64,000 nt of DNA from UBA2357 sp041916775 (GCA_041916775.1 JAYRYZ010000013.1:1-64000); one strand, 5' to 3'. Numbered from the stretch's first letter, positions 34,616-44,147 are shown. The notes: generated by a model from the sequence alone, not told the origin. Program-made: numbers and translations.

Positions 34616-35857
34616 ATGCCCTGGCGTCTATTGCGCTTCGCCCTGTCCAAGAAGCACCCCGAACCGCGGATGTTCCGCCATCACGACACGCTGAAATCCA
34701 GCTACGACGTGGTCATCATCGGTGCCGGCGGGCACGGCCTCGCGGCCGCGTATTACCTCGCGCGGGATCACGGCATCACCAACGTGTGCGTGCTGGAGAA
34801 GGGCTACATCGGCGGCGGCAACACCGGGCGCAACACCACCATCATCCGCTCCAACTACCTGACGCCGGAGGGGGTGAAGTTCTACGACACTTCGGTGAAG
34901 CTGTGGGAAGACCTGTCGCAGGACTTCGACCTCAACCTGTTCTACTCCACGCGCGGCCACTTCACCCTCGCGCACACCGACGCCGCGCTGCGCACCAGCC
35001 GCTGGCGCGCCGAGGTGAACAAGCACTACGGCATCGACTCGGAGCTGGTAGGGCCGGAGGCGGTGAAGAAGGCCGCCCCGATGATCGATCTCAGCTGCGG
35101 CGGCCACGCGCCCATCCTCGGTGCGCTCTACCACGCGCCCGGCTCGGTCGCGCGCCATGACGCGGTCGCCTGGGGCTACGGCCGCGGCGCCGACATGCGC
35201 GGGGTGGAGATCCACCAGCGCACCGAAGTGCTCGGCATCGACGTCGCCGGCGGCAAGGTCACCGGTGTACGCACCTCGCGGGGGCATATCGCCACCAATA
35301 CGGTGCTCTGCGCCGTCGCCGGCTCGACCCCGCGCGTGCTGAAGATGATCGACGTGAAGACGCCGCTCTACATCCACCCGCTGCAGGCGATGGTGAGCGA
35401 GCCGGTCAAGCCCTGGCTGGATCCGATCCTCGTCTCGGGCAGCCTGCACATCTACATCAGCCAGTCGGCACGCGGTGAGCTGGTGATGGGCGCCTCGCTC
35501 GACCCCTACGAACTGCACCAGACGCGCTCGACGCTGGACTTCCCGGAAGGCCTGTCGCACCACATGCTGGACATGTTCCCCTTCATGGCCAACGTCAAGG
35601 TGATGCGCCAGTGGGCCGGCATGGCCGACATGACGCCGGACTTCGCACCGATCATGGGCAGGACGCCGGTGGAAGGCTTCTACCTCGACGCTGGCTGGGG
35701 CACCTGGGGCTTCAAGGCCACGCCGGTGTGCGGCAAGACCATGGCGCACACCGTCGCCACCGGCACGCCGCACCCGCTCATCACCGGCTTCTCGCTCGAC
35801 CGCTTCGCCAACTACGCCCTCACCGGCGAGAAGGGCGCGGCCTCGGTCGGCCATTGA
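34616..35857 (+). CDS. mgdA: N-methylglutamate dehydrogenase subunit A (SoxB-like)
   Basis: A 413-residue FAD-dependent amine oxidoreductase like sarcosine oxidase beta subunit. The dinucleotide-binding motif is VVIIGAGGHGLAAAYYL, followed by the family's GGNTGRNTTIIRSNYL. The C-terminal part has WAGMADMTPDFAPIMG and LDAGWGTWGFKATP. With MgdBCD it oxidises N-methylglutamate to glutamate, releasing the methyl carbon at the formaldehyde level. Assignment to N-methylglutamate dehydrogenase rather than sarcosine oxidase rests on the adjacent gmaS and mgsABC. It lies 15 bases after purU. Confidence 0.87.
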   Translation: MPWRLLRFALSKKHPEPRMFRHHDTLKSSYDVVIIGAGGHGLAAAYYLARDHGITNVCVLEKGYIGGGNTGRNTTIIRSNYLTPEGVKFYDTSVKLWEDLSQDFDLNLFYSTRGHFTLAHTDAALRTSRWRAEVNKHYGIDSELVGPEAVKKAAPMIDLSCGGHAPILGALYHAPGSVARHDAVAWGYGRGADMRGVEIHQRTEVLGIDVAGGKVTGVRTSRGHIATNTVLCAVAGSTPRVLKMIDVKTPLYIHPLQAMVSEPVKPWLDPILVSGSLHIYISQSARGELVMGASLDPYELHQTRSTLDFPEGLSHHMLDMFPFMANVKVMRQWAGMADMTPDFAPIMGRTPVEGFYLDAGWGTWGFKATPVCGKTMAHTVATGTPHPLITGFSLDRFANYALTGEKGAASVGH

Positions 35858-35870
35858 GAGGAGATCGATC

Positions 35871-36128
35871 ATGAAAATCCTGACCTGCCCGATCAACGGC
35901 CCGCGCCCGGTCTCCGAGTTCTTCTACTGGGGCGAGCTGCGCGACATGCCCGATCCCGCCAGCGCCAGCGACGCCGCCTGGGCGGACTACGTGTTCAACC
36001 GCAACGGCGCCCCCTGCATCAAGCGCGAGTGGTGGTGCCACACCCCCAGCAACACCTGGTTCATCGCGGTGCGCGATACCGAAAAGGATCTCGTCTTGAA
36101 GACCCATCTCTACGGGGAGGATGCCTGA
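35871..36128 (+). CDS. mgdB: N-methylglutamate dehydrogenase subunit B (SoxD-like)
   Basis: An 85-residue small subunit like sarcosine oxidase delta. The N-terminal motif is CPINGPR, where SoxD has CPxCGPR. The second region is EWWCHTPSNTWF, without the cysteine that SoxD has after its zinc histidine. C6, C56 and H57 remain. The zinc site is therefore altered or different, which may mark the N-methylglutamate dehydrogenase branch. GAGGAG lies before the ATG. Confidence 0.85.
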   Translation: MKILTCPINGPRPVSEFFYWGELRDMPDPASASDAAWADYVFNRNGAPCIKREWWCHTPSNTWFIAVRDTEKDLVLKTHLYGEDA

Positions 36129-36129
36129 C

Positions 36130-39066
36130 ATGGCCCCCGACCTGCCCCTGCTCGCCACCCAGCCCGCCCGCCTGCCCGCGGTGCAGGGTGAATGGATAGA
36201 TCGCTCGCGCGCGCTCACCTTCCGCTTCGAGGGCCGCGACTACGTCGCCTACGAGGGCGACAGCATCAGCGCTGCGCTCTGGGCCAGCGGCCGCCGCGTG
36301 CTCGGCCGCAGCTTCAAGTACCACCGCCCGCGCGGCGTGCTTTCGCTCGCCAACCATGACACCAACGCGCTGATGCAGTGCGGCGGCCTGCCCAACGTGC
36401 GCGCCGACGTCACCGCGGTGGTCTCCGGTATGGAGCTCAGCGCGGTCAACACCTTCGGCGGGGTGGATAACGACCGCGCGGCGATCCTCGGCCGCCTGTC
36501 GCGCTTCCTGCCGGTGGGCTTCTATTACAAGGCCTTCCACAACAAGGCGCTGTTCCCGAAGTGGGAGCGCATGTTCCGCGCGATCACCGGCCTCGGCAAG
36601 CTGGACCTGACCGCCGCACGCAAACCCACGCCCAAGCGCTACGACTTCTGCGACGTGCTGGTGATCGGCGCAGGCCCGTCCGGCCTCGCCGCCGCACTGG
36701 CCGCCGCCGCACGCGGCGCGGAGGTGGTCATCGTCGATGAGAACGCGCGCGCCGGTGGCAGCGGCCACTACGCGCAAGGCGGCGACCTCGCGCGCCGCAA
36801 GCGTTGCGCGGCGCTGCTCGCCGAGGTGGCCCAGCAGCGCAACATCCGCATCCTCACCGGCACGCTTGCCGCCGGCTACTTCGCCGACCACTGGGTGCCG
36901 CTGGTCGATGCCGACAAGCTCAGCAAGATGCGCGCAAAGAGCGTCATCGTCGCGGCCGGCGCCTTCGAGCAGCCGGCGGTGTTCCACAACAACGACCTGC
37001 CCGGCGTGATGCTCGCCTCGGCGGCGCAGCGCCTGATCTACCGTTACGCGGTGAAGCCCTGCGACCGCGCGGTGGTGCTCGCCGCCAACAGCGACGCCTG
37101 GCGCGCCGCGCTCGACCTTGCGGCGCAGGGCATCCCGGTCGCCGCGGTGGTGGATCTGCGCGCCGATCCCGGCCCATCCGAGCTCAGGAGCGCGCTCAGC
37201 GCGCGCGGCATCGAGCTCATCAGCGGCCATGCGATCGACGAGGCCGTGGCCTCGCCCGACGGCAAACGGGTGGTGGCTGCGCGGATCGCGCCCATGGACG
37301 CGAGCGGCAAGCTGCGCCACGGCCACAGCCGCGACATCGCCTGCGACGGCATCCTCATGGGCGTCGGCTGGGCACCCGCCGCGAACCTGCTCTACCAGGC
37401 GGGCACGCGAATGCGCTTCGCGGAAGAATTACAGCAGTTCGTGCCGGACCAACTCCCGGATGGCGTGTTCGCGTGCGGCAAGGTCAACGGCGTGTTCGAC
37501 CTCGAGGCGCGCATCCTCGACGGCACCCGCGCCGGCGAGTCGGCTGCGGCCCACCTCGGCCTCGGCACTGCCTCGTCGGTGGTCGTCCCCGCCGCGAGCG
37601 AATGCCCCAGCCACCCGTGGCCGATCGTCGACCACCCCAAGGGCAAGAACTTCGTCGATTTCGACGAGGACCTGCAGCTCAAGGACTTCGCCAACGCGGC
37701 GCAGGAGGGCTTCGACAACATCGAGCTGATGAAGCGCTTCTCGACCAACGGCATGGGGCCGTCGCAGGGCAAGCACTCCAACATGAACGGCCTGCGCATC
37801 CTCGCCCGCCTCACCGGCAAGAGCCCGCAGGAAGTCGGCACCACCACCGCGCGCCCCTTCTTCCATCCGGTGCCGATGTCGCATCTGGCCGGGCGCGGCT
37901 TCAACCCGGTGCGCAACACCCCGCTCAAGTCGCGCCATGACGCACTCGGCGCCGAGTGGATGAGCGCCGGCGTGTGGCAGCGCCCCGCCTGGTACCGCCA
38001 GGGCGATACCGCGATGCAGACCTGCATCCACGCCGAGGTCGCCGCAGTGCGCGAGCGCGTCGGGATCATCGACGTCGGCACGCTCGGCAAGCTCGAGATC
38101 ATCGGCCCGCAGGCGGCCGAATTCCTCGAGCGGGTGTACCTGTCGCGCTACGCCGGGCTCAAGGTCGGCATGACGCGCTACGCGGTGATGTGCGACGAGA
38201 GCGGCGTGGTCATCGACGACGGCGTCGTCGCCCGCCTTGCGGACGACCACTTCTACTTCACCACCACCACCTCGGGTGCGGCCACCGTCTATCGCGAGCT
38301 GTCGCGGCTGAACACGATGTGGCGCATGGACTGCGGCATCGTCAACCACACCGGCGCGTTCGGTGCGGTGAACCTCGCCGGCCCCGAGGCGCGGGCCGTG
38401 CTCGCCAAGCTGTGCGACGCCGACCTCTCCGGCAGCGCCTTCCCCTACCTCGCAGTGCGCGAATTCGCGGTCGCCGGCATTCCGGCGCGGCTGATGCGGG
38501 TGGGCTTCGTCGGCGAGTGGGGCTACGAGATCCACGTACCGGCGAGCCAGACCGCGGCGCTGTGGGATGCACTGATGAAGGCCGGCTCCAGCGCAGGCAT
38601 CCGCCCCTTTGGCGTCGAGGCGCAGCGCCTGCTGCGCCTGGAGAAGGGCCACATCATCATCGGCCAGGACACCGACGGCCTGTCGACACCGTTCGACACC
38701 GCGCTCGACTGGGCGGTGAAGATGGACAAGCCCTTCTTCGTCGGCCAGCGCAGCCTGGAGATCATCGCCCGCCGCGCGCCCAAGCAGGTGCTCGCCGGCT
38801 TCATGCTGCCGAAGGGGTTCAGCGGCGCGGCGCCGAAGGAGTGCCACCTCGTGATCCACGCCGGTGACATCGGCGGACGCGTCACCAGCGTCGCCTGGAG
38901 TCCCACGCTCGCACGCCACATCGGCCTCGCCTTCGTCCCCCCCGCGCTCGCCACACCCGGCAGCCGCATCAGCATCCGTGTCGATGGCGGCGCGCTGGTC
39001 GAGGCCGAGGTGGTGAAGACGCCCTTCCACGACCCGGACAACAGCAAGCAGAAGGAGGCCGCATGA
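36130..39066 (+). CDS. mgdC: N-methylglutamate dehydrogenase subunit C (SoxA-like)
   Basis: A 978-residue large subunit like sarcosine oxidase alpha. An N-terminal 2Fe-2S-ferredoxin-like fold (about 20-100, FEGRDYVAYEGDSISAALWASG), a nucleotide-binding domain (VLVIGAGPSGLAAALAAAARG, about 175), and a C-terminal GcvT-like tetrahydrofolate-binding domain (about 600-970, with MRVGFVGEWGYEIHVPA) are visible. The GcvT part would make 5,10-methylene-tetrahydrofolate from the oxidised methyl group. The ATG at 36130 has GGGGAGG nine bases upstream; an ATG at 36121 abuts that site and is unlikely. Confidence 0.88.
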   Translation: MAPDLPLLATQPARLPAVQGEWIDRSRALTFRFEGRDYVAYEGDSISAALWASGRRVLGRSFKYHRPRGVLSLANHDTNALMQCGGLPNVRADVTAVVSGMELSAVNTFGGVDNDRAAILGRLSRFLPVGFYYKAFHNKALFPKWERMFRAITGLGKLDLTAARKPTPKRYDFCDVLVIGAGPSGLAAALAAAARGAEVVIVDENARAGGSGHYAQGGDLARRKRCAALLAEVAQQRNIRILTGTLAAGYFADHWVPLVDADKLSKMRAKSVIVAAGAFEQPAVFHNNDLPGVMLASAAQRLIYRYAVKPCDRAVVLAANSDAWRAALDLAAQGIPVAAVVDLRADPGPSELRSALSARGIELISGHAIDEAVASPDGKRVVAARIAPMDASGKLRHGHSRDIACDGILMGVGWAPAANLLYQAGTRMRFAEELQQFVPDQLPDGVFACGKVNGVFDLEARILDGTRAGESAAAHLGLGTASSVVVPAASECPSHPWPIVDHPKGKNFVDFDEDLQLKDFANAAQEGFDNIELMKRFSTNGMGPSQGKHSNMNGLRILARLTGKSPQEVGTTTARPFFHPVPMSHLAGRGFNPVRNTPLKSRHDALGAEWMSAGVWQRPAWYRQGDTAMQTCIHAEVAAVRERVGIIDVGTLGKLEIIGPQAAEFLERVYLSRYAGLKVGMTRYAVMCDESGVVIDDGVVARLADDHFYFTTTTSGAATVYRELSRLNTMWRMDCGIVNHTGAFGAVNLAGPEARAVLAKLCDADLSGSAFPYLAVREFAVAGIPARLMRVGFVGEWGYEIHVPASQTAALWDALMKAGSSAGIRPFGVEAQRLLRLEKGHIIIGQDTDGLSTPFDTALDWAVKMDKPFFVGQRSLEIIARRAPKQVLAGFMLPKGFSGAAPKECHLVIHAGDIGGRVTSVAWSPTLARHIGLAFVPPALATPGSRISIRVDGGALVEAEVVKTPFHDPDNSKQKEAA

Positions 39067-39611
39067 ACGCCCCCGCCCCACGCGTGAGCCCGCTCACCGG
39101 CATCGCCCGGAGCGCGCTGACCGCGCACCAGAACATGCGCCTGGAAGATCGCTCCCTCGCCCCGCGCTTCGGCTGCAAGGGTCGCGGCGCAGCCGACTGG
39201 CTCGCGGCGGCGGGCCTGCCGCTGCCCGCCAGGCCGAACAGCTGGCTGGCGCTGGAAGGCGGTGGGCTGATCGCGCGCCTCGGCGTCACCGAATACCTGG
39301 TGGAAGGCGCGCCCGCGCTGATCGACCACCTGCGTGCCCGGCCGCGCGCACTCGGCGTGTATCCGGTGCTGCGCGAGGACGCCGCGTTCCGCCTCTCCGG
39401 CCCCGCCGTCGCGGACGTGCTGCGCCAGAGCTGCAACGTCAACTTCGCCGCGCTGCCGCTCGCCGAAGCGCCGGTCGTGCTCACCAGCATGGTGGGTGTC
39501 GGCGTGACCGCGATCCCGCTCGAATCGGAGCTCCTCATCTGGTGCGATTACACCTGGGGCGCCTACCTCGTCGAGACGCTGCTGGACATCGCTGCCGAAA
39601 CCGCCTGCTGA
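39063..39611 (+). CDS. mgdD: N-methylglutamate dehydrogenase subunit D (SoxG-like)
   Basis: A 182-residue protein like sarcosine oxidase gamma, the fourth subunit. The fold is GcvT-like in part (LGVTEYLVEG, then FRLSGPAVADVLRQSCNVNF). Its ATG overlaps the mgdC stop codon as ATGA, indicating stoichiometric co-translation. It lacks recognisable catalytic motifs, as is usual for this subunit. Confidence 0.85.
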   Translation: MNAPAPRVSPLTGIARSALTAHQNMRLEDRSLAPRFGCKGRGAADWLAAAGLPLPARPNSWLALEGGGLIARLGVTEYLVEGAPALIDHLRARPRALGVYPVLREDAAFRLSGPAVADVLRQSCNVNFAALPLAEAPVVLTSMVGVGVTAIPLESELLIWCDYTWGAYLVETLLDIAAETAC

Positions 39612-39678
39612 ACAGATTCCAGATCCAAACCAGAAGACACGCAAACCCTCGACCCCAAGACGCCCCGGAGAACCCACG

Positions 39679-41007
39679 ATGAACGCCACCGAAGCCCGGC
39701 AGTTCCTTGCCGACAACAAGGTCAAGTATGTCCTTGCGCAGTTTGTAGACATCCACGGCACCGCCAAGACCAAGGCCGTACCCGCCTCGCACTTCGAGGA
39801 AATCCTCAGCACCGGCGCCGGCTTTGCCGGCTTCGCGGTGTGGGGCCTGGGCATCGAGCCCCATGGGCCGGACTTCATGGCGGTGGGCGACCTCGACACC
39901 CTGTCGCTGGTGCCCTGGCAGCCGGGTTACGCACGCATCGTCTGCGACGGCCATGTCAACGGCAAGCCCTGGGAGTACGACGCGCGCGTCACTCTCAAGA
40001 AGCAGCTGAAGCGGCTGGAAGCACGCGGCCTCACCTTCTACACCGGCCTCGAGCCCGAGTTCTCGGTGCTGCGCAAGGACGAGGCCGGCACCATCGTGCC
40101 CTGCGACCCCACCGACGCGCTCGCCAAGCCCTGCTACGACTACAAGGGCCTGTCGCGCACCCGGCCCTTCCTCGAGAAGCTGGTGGACAGCATGATCGCC
40201 GCCGGCATCGACGTGTACCAGATCGACCATGAGGACGCGAACGGCCAGTTCGAGATCAATTACACCTACGCCGACTGCCTCACCTCCTGCGATCAATACA
40301 CCTTCTTCAAGATGGCGGCCTCCGAGATCGCCAACGAGATGGGGCTGATCTGCTCCTTCATGCCCAAACCCTTCGCCAACCGCCCGGGCAACGGCATGCA
40401 CATGCACATGTCGCTCGGCGACGGCCGCTCCAACCTGTTCGAGGACAAGAGCGACACGCGCGGGCTCAAGCTGTCGAAGCTCGCCTACCAGTTCCTCGCC
40501 GGGGTGCTCGCCCATGCGCCCGCGCTCGCCGCGCTGTGCGCGCCGACGGTGAACTCCTACAAGCGCCTCGTCGTCGGCCGCTCCCTCACCGGCGCGACCT
40601 GGGCGCCGGCCTACATCAGCTACGGCGACAACAACCGCTCGTCGATGGTGCGCATCCCCGGCGGCCGTCTGGAGCTGCGCCTGCCGGACGGCGCCTGCAA
40701 CCCCTACCTCGCCACCGCCGCGGTAATCGCCGCCGGCCTCGACGGCATCGACCGAAACCTCGACCCGGGCGAGCCGCACAACATGAACCTGTACGCGCTC
40801 TCGCCCGCCGAGCTGAAGGCGGAAGGCATCGGCGTGCTGCCGCAGAACCTGCACGAGGCGCTCACCGCGCTGGAGAAGGACGAGGTGCTGCGTACCGCGC
40901 TCGGCCCGGTGAGCGACGAGTTCCTGAACCTGAAGCACATGGAGTGGGTGGAATACATGCGCCATGTGTCGGACTGGGAGCTGAAGAGCTACCTGGAGTT
41001 CTTCTGA
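39679..41007 (+). CDS. gmaS: Gamma-glutamylmethylamide synthetase
   Basis: A 442-residue member of the glutamine synthetase superfamily (GlnT/type III-like). It ligates methylamine to glutamate with ATP. The Mg/ATP and glutamate site segments are visible: GLEPEFSV, EDANGQFEINYTYADCL, PGNGMHMHMSLGDG and NNRSSMVRIPGGRLELRLPDGACNPYL. The gene lies between mgdABCD and mgsABC, the standard context of GmaS and not of ordinary GlnA. This is the committing step for methylamine in the indirect pathway. Confidence 0.9.
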   Translation: MNATEARQFLADNKVKYVLAQFVDIHGTAKTKAVPASHFEEILSTGAGFAGFAVWGLGIEPHGPDFMAVGDLDTLSLVPWQPGYARIVCDGHVNGKPWEYDARVTLKKQLKRLEARGLTFYTGLEPEFSVLRKDEAGTIVPCDPTDALAKPCYDYKGLSRTRPFLEKLVDSMIAAGIDVYQIDHEDANGQFEINYTYADCLTSCDQYTFFKMAASEIANEMGLICSFMPKPFANRPGNGMHMHMSLGDGRSNLFEDKSDTRGLKLSKLAYQFLAGVLAHAPALAALCAPTVNSYKRLVVGRSLTGATWAPAYISYGDNNRSSMVRIPGGRLELRLPDGACNPYLATAAVIAAGLDGIDRNLDPGEPHNMNLYALSPAELKAEGIGVLPQNLHEALTALEKDEVLRTALGPVSDEFLNLKHMEWVEYMRHVSDWELKSYLEFF

Positions 41008-41095
41008 GCCCACCCCCCATGCTCCGCCACGCGTGCGGAGCTACCTGGATCTATGCAGACGGCCGCGGCACGCGGCCAAGAAAGGAGAAAGCACC

Positions 41096-42004
41096 ATGTG
41101 CGGAATTGTCGGACTTCTGGTCAAGACCCCGGCACTGCGTGATCAGCTGGGCGAACTGATGGTTCCGATGCTGATCGGCATGACCGAACGCGGCCCGGAT
41201 TCAGCCGGACTCGCGGTATTCGCCGACGCGGTGGCGGATGACCGCCGCAAGATCAGCCTCTACTCCGGTCTCACCGAAGACGGCGCGGACTTCAACTGGC
41301 AGGGCCTCGCCCATGCGATCGACAGCCACCTCGGCATCCCGGTCAGCCTGAACGCGCGCGGCAACCACGCGGTCTTCACCGTCACCGGCAACCCGGAGAC
41401 GGTGAAGCGCTGGATCAAGGAGCATCACCCGAAGCTGCACATCCTCTCCACTGGCCGCAGCATCGACCTCTACAAGGACATCGGCACCCCGGCCGAGGTC
41501 GCCAGCCGTTACGGCTTCAGCGGCCTCACCGGCAGCCATCTGGTGGGCCACACCCGCATGGCGACCGAGACCGCGGTGACGCCCGATCGCGCCCACCCCT
41601 TCACCGCGGGCGAGGATTTCTGCCTGGTGCACAACGGCTCGCTGTCCAACCCCAACCACATCCGCCGCATGCTCGAGCCGCGCGGCATCCACTTCGACAC
41701 CGACAACGACACCGAAGCGGCGTGCCGCTTCCTGGAGTGGCGGCTGCGCGAGGGCGACGACCTGGAAACCGCACTGCAGAAGGGCTTCGAGGAGCTGGAC
41801 GGCTTCTTCACCTTCCTCATGGGCACGCCCGACAAGCTCGCGCTGATCCGCGACCCCTTCGCCTGCAAGCCGGCGGTGGTCGCCGAGACCGAGGACTGGG
41901 TGGCGATCGCTTCCGAGTTCCGCTCGCTCGCCCACCTGCCCGGCATCAAGCACGCCAACGTTTTCGAACCCGCGCCCGAGGAGATGTACGTATGGAACGC
42001 CTGA
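41096..42004 (+). CDS. mgsA: N-methylglutamate synthase subunit A (class II amidotransferase-like)
   Basis: A 302-residue Ntn-type glutamine amidotransferase domain like the N-terminus of glutamate synthase. The nucleophile Cys is residue 2 (MCGIVGLL), with HTRMATETAVTPDRAHPF and LVHNGSLSNPNHIRR further on. In this complex it would release methylamine from gamma-glutamylmethylamide. AAAGGAG precedes the ATG. It overlaps mgsB by 13 bases. Confidence 0.9.
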   Translation: MCGIVGLLVKTPALRDQLGELMVPMLIGMTERGPDSAGLAVFADAVADDRRKISLYSGLTEDGADFNWQGLAHAIDSHLGIPVSLNARGNHAVFTVTGNPETVKRWIKEHHPKLHILSTGRSIDLYKDIGTPAEVASRYGFSGLTGSHLVGHTRMATETAVTPDRAHPFTAGEDFCLVHNGSLSNPNHIRRMLEPRGIHFDTDNDTEAACRFLEWRLREGDDLETALQKGFEELDGFFTFLMGTPDKLALIRDPFACKPAVVAETEDWVAIASEFRSLAHLPGIKHANVFEPAPEEMYVWNA

Positions 42005-42693
42005 ACCAGACCGTCGCCTTCGATCTGGCCACCACGCCGCTGCGCGAGGTCAACCAGTTCCTGCATGGCGAGCCCAAGTCGCTCGAAGGCCTCAAGGTCA
42101 CGATCACCAACCCGGACGGTGCGCACAGCATCGCGGTCGGCCTCAACGCGGCGCTCAGCGTCGAGATCGACGGCCACGCCGGCTACTACGCTGCCGGCAT
42201 GAACAAGCTCGCCAACGTGGTGATCACCGGCAGCGCCGGCACCGGCGTGGCTGAGAACATGATGAGCGGCAAGGTGCATGTGAAGGGCTTCGCCTCGAAC
42301 GGCGCCGGCGCCTCCGCCCACGGCGGGCTGCTGGTGATCGACGGCGACGCCGGCCTGCGCTGCGGCATCTCGCTGAAGGGCGGCGACATCGTCGTCGGCG
42401 GTTCGGTCGGCAGCTTCTCCGCCTTCATGGCCCAGGCCGGCCGCATGGTGATCTGTGGCGACGCCGGCGACGCGCTCGGCGATTCGCTCTACGAAGCGGT
42501 GCTGTACGTGCGTGGTGCGGTCAAGTCGCTCGGCGCCGACGCCCAGTTCGAGCCCATGACGGGCGCCGACCTCGACGCCGTCGCCAGCCTGCTCGCCGCA
42601 GCCGGGATGGATCACGACCCGAAGTCGTTCAAGCGCATCGCATCGAAGCGCAGCCTGTACCACTGGAACGCCGACGCGAACCAGGAATATTGA
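41992..42693 (+). CDS. mgsB: N-methylglutamate synthase subunit B (GXGXG domain)
   Basis: A 233-residue right-handed beta-helix protein corresponding to the C-terminal GXGXG domain of glutamate synthase. Repeats include GGLLVIDGDAGLRCGISLKGG and GDIVVGGSVGSFSAFMAQAG. It is structural in the synthase complex. GAGGAG lies eight bases before the ATG, which falls inside the end of mgsA. Confidence 0.88.
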   Translation: MERLNQTVAFDLATTPLREVNQFLHGEPKSLEGLKVTITNPDGAHSIAVGLNAALSVEIDGHAGYYAAGMNKLANVVITGSAGTGVAENMMSGKVHVKGFASNGAGASAHGGLLVIDGDAGLRCGISLKGGDIVVGGSVGSFSAFMAQAGRMVICGDAGDALGDSLYEAVLYVRGAVKSLGADAQFEPMTGADLDAVASLLAAAGMDHDPKSFKRIASKRSLYHWNADANQEY

Positions 42694-42704
42694 GGAGACG
42701 CCCC

Positions 42705-44066
42705 ATGGAAACCAAACCCCTGAAGCACCTGTCGCGCGAGGCGTCCTACGGCTACGACCGCAAGACCCTGGACTACATCCGCAATGCTGCCGCCCACGGC
42801 CTGTACGAGATCCGCGGCATGGGCGCAAAGCGCGCGCTGCCGAACTTCGACGACCTCGTCTTCCTCGGCGCATCGATGTCGCGCTACCCGCTGGAAGGCT
42901 ATCGCGAGAAGTGCCTGACCAAGACGGTGCTCGGCACCCGCTTCGCAAAGAAGCCGATCGAGCTCGAGATCCCGATCACCATCGCCGGCATGAGCTTCGG
43001 CGCGCTCTCGGCCAACGTCAAGGAGGCGCTCGGCCGCGCCGCGACCGAGGTCGGCACCTCCACCACCACCGGCGACGGCGGCATGACGCAGGAAGAGCGC
43101 CTGTCGTCGAAGACGCTGATCTATCAGTGCCTGCCCTCGCGCTACGGCTTCAACCCGGACGACGTGCGCCGCGCCGACGCGATCGAGGTGGTGATCGGCC
43201 AGGGCGCCAAGCCCGGCGGCGGCGGCATGCTGCTCGGCCAGAAGGTGAATCCGCGCGTCGCCAAGATGCGCACCCTGCCGGAAGGCGTGGATCAGCGCTC
43301 CGCCTGCCGCCACCCCGACTGGACCGGCCCGGACGATCTCGCGATCAAGATCAACGAGCTGCGCGAACTCACCGACTGGGAGAAGCCGATCTACGTGAAG
43401 GTCGGCGCCACCCGCACCTTCAACGACGTCAAGCTCGCGGTGCACTCCGGCGCCGACGTGGTGGTGGTCGACGGCATGCAGGGCGGCACCGCCGCCACCC
43501 AGACCTGCTTCATCGAGCATGTCGGCATCCCCACCCTCGCCGCGGTGCGCCAGGCGGTGGATGCGCTGGAAGACCTGAACATGAAGGGCAAGGTGCAGCT
43601 GATCGTCTCGGGTGGCATCCGCACCGGCCCGGACGTCGCCAAGGCGCTCGCGATGGGCGCCGACGCGGTGGCGATCGGCCAGGGCGTGATGATCGCGATG
43701 GGCTGCAACGGCGAGACCTACTGGCAGAACGGCGCCCACCACAACGCCGAGGCCGACTACGCCGCGCTCGGCACCGCGCCCGGCTTCTGCCACCACTGCC
43801 ACACCGGCAAGTGCCCGGTCGGCATCACCACCCAGGACGCGGTGCTGGAGCAGCGGCTCACGCCAGAGGTGGGTGCGCGGCACCTCAAGAACTACCTCAA
43901 GACGCTCAACATGGAGCTCACCACGATCGCGCGCGCCTGCGGAAAGCAGAACGTGCACCACCTGGAACCGGAAGACCTGGTGGCACTCACGATCGAGGCC
44001 GCAGCCATGGCGCGCGTGCCGCTCGCCGGCACCAGCTGGATCCCCGGGGTGAGCGGCCGCTTCTGA
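42705..44066 (+). CDS. mgsC: N-methylglutamate synthase subunit C (FMN/Fe-S glutamate synthase-like)
   Basis: A 453-residue FMN-binding glutamate synthase domain. Visible landmarks are MSFGALSANVKEALGRAA, GQGAKPGGGGMLLGQKVN, VVVDGMQGGTAATQT and GGIRTGPDVAKALAMGADAV. A cysteine cluster (CHHCHTGKCPVGI) corresponds to the 3Fe-4S site. It joins methylamine to a 2-oxoglutarate-derived carbon skeleton, giving N-methylglutamate. The ATG at 42705 has GAGGAG seven bases upstream, 11 bases after mgsB. Confidence 0.9.
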   Translation: METKPLKHLSREASYGYDRKTLDYIRNAAAHGLYEIRGMGAKRALPNFDDLVFLGASMSRYPLEGYREKCLTKTVLGTRFAKKPIELEIPITIAGMSFGALSANVKEALGRAATEVGTSTTTGDGGMTQEERLSSKTLIYQCLPSRYGFNPDDVRRADAIEVVIGQGAKPGGGGMLLGQKVNPRVAKMRTLPEGVDQRSACRHPDWTGPDDLAIKINELRELTDWEKPIYVKVGATRTFNDVKLAVHSGADVVVVDGMQGGTAATQTCFIEHVGIPTLAAVRQAVDALEDLNMKGKVQLIVSGGIRTGPDVAKALAMGADAVAIGQGVMIAMGCNGETYWQNGAHHNAEADYAALGTAPGFCHHCHTGKCPVGITTQDAVLEQRLTPEVGARHLKNYLKTLNMELTTIARACGKQNVHHLEPEDLVALTIEAAAMARVPLAGTSWIPGVSGRF

Positions 44067-44113
44067 CCCGCCCGGGTCCGAGCGCCGTAACGCCGCGGCG
44101 CCCGCCCTCGCAT

Positions 44114-44147
44114 GTCGCGCGCACTGCCACGCGCAGTCGCGCGCGAC
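44114..44147. repeat. Long GC-rich hairpin between mgsC and folD
   Basis: GTCGCGCGCACTG (44114-44126) pairs with CAGT-c-GCGCGCGAC (44134-44147), giving 13 pairs with one bulged C and a seven-base loop. No T-run follows. It may mark the operon end, attenuate transcription or protect the upstream mRNA. Confidence 0.55.

Noticed and set aside
34616..39611. Heterotetrameric sarcosine oxidase (soxBDAG)
   Set aside because: Subunit order and folds match, but gmaS and mgsABC follow directly, the SoxD-like subunit has altered zinc ligands, and no glyA or serine hydroxymethyltransferase context is present. N-methylglutamate dehydrogenase fits better.
38523..39899. Open frame of 458 residues antisense to mgdC-mgdD-gmaS
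   Set aside because: It crosses three well-supported genes and has no recognisable domain.
41096..44066. Split glutamate synthase for ammonia assimilation
   Set aside because: The three pieces are separate genes beside gmaS and no GltD small subunit is present, which is the N-methylglutamate synthase arrangement.
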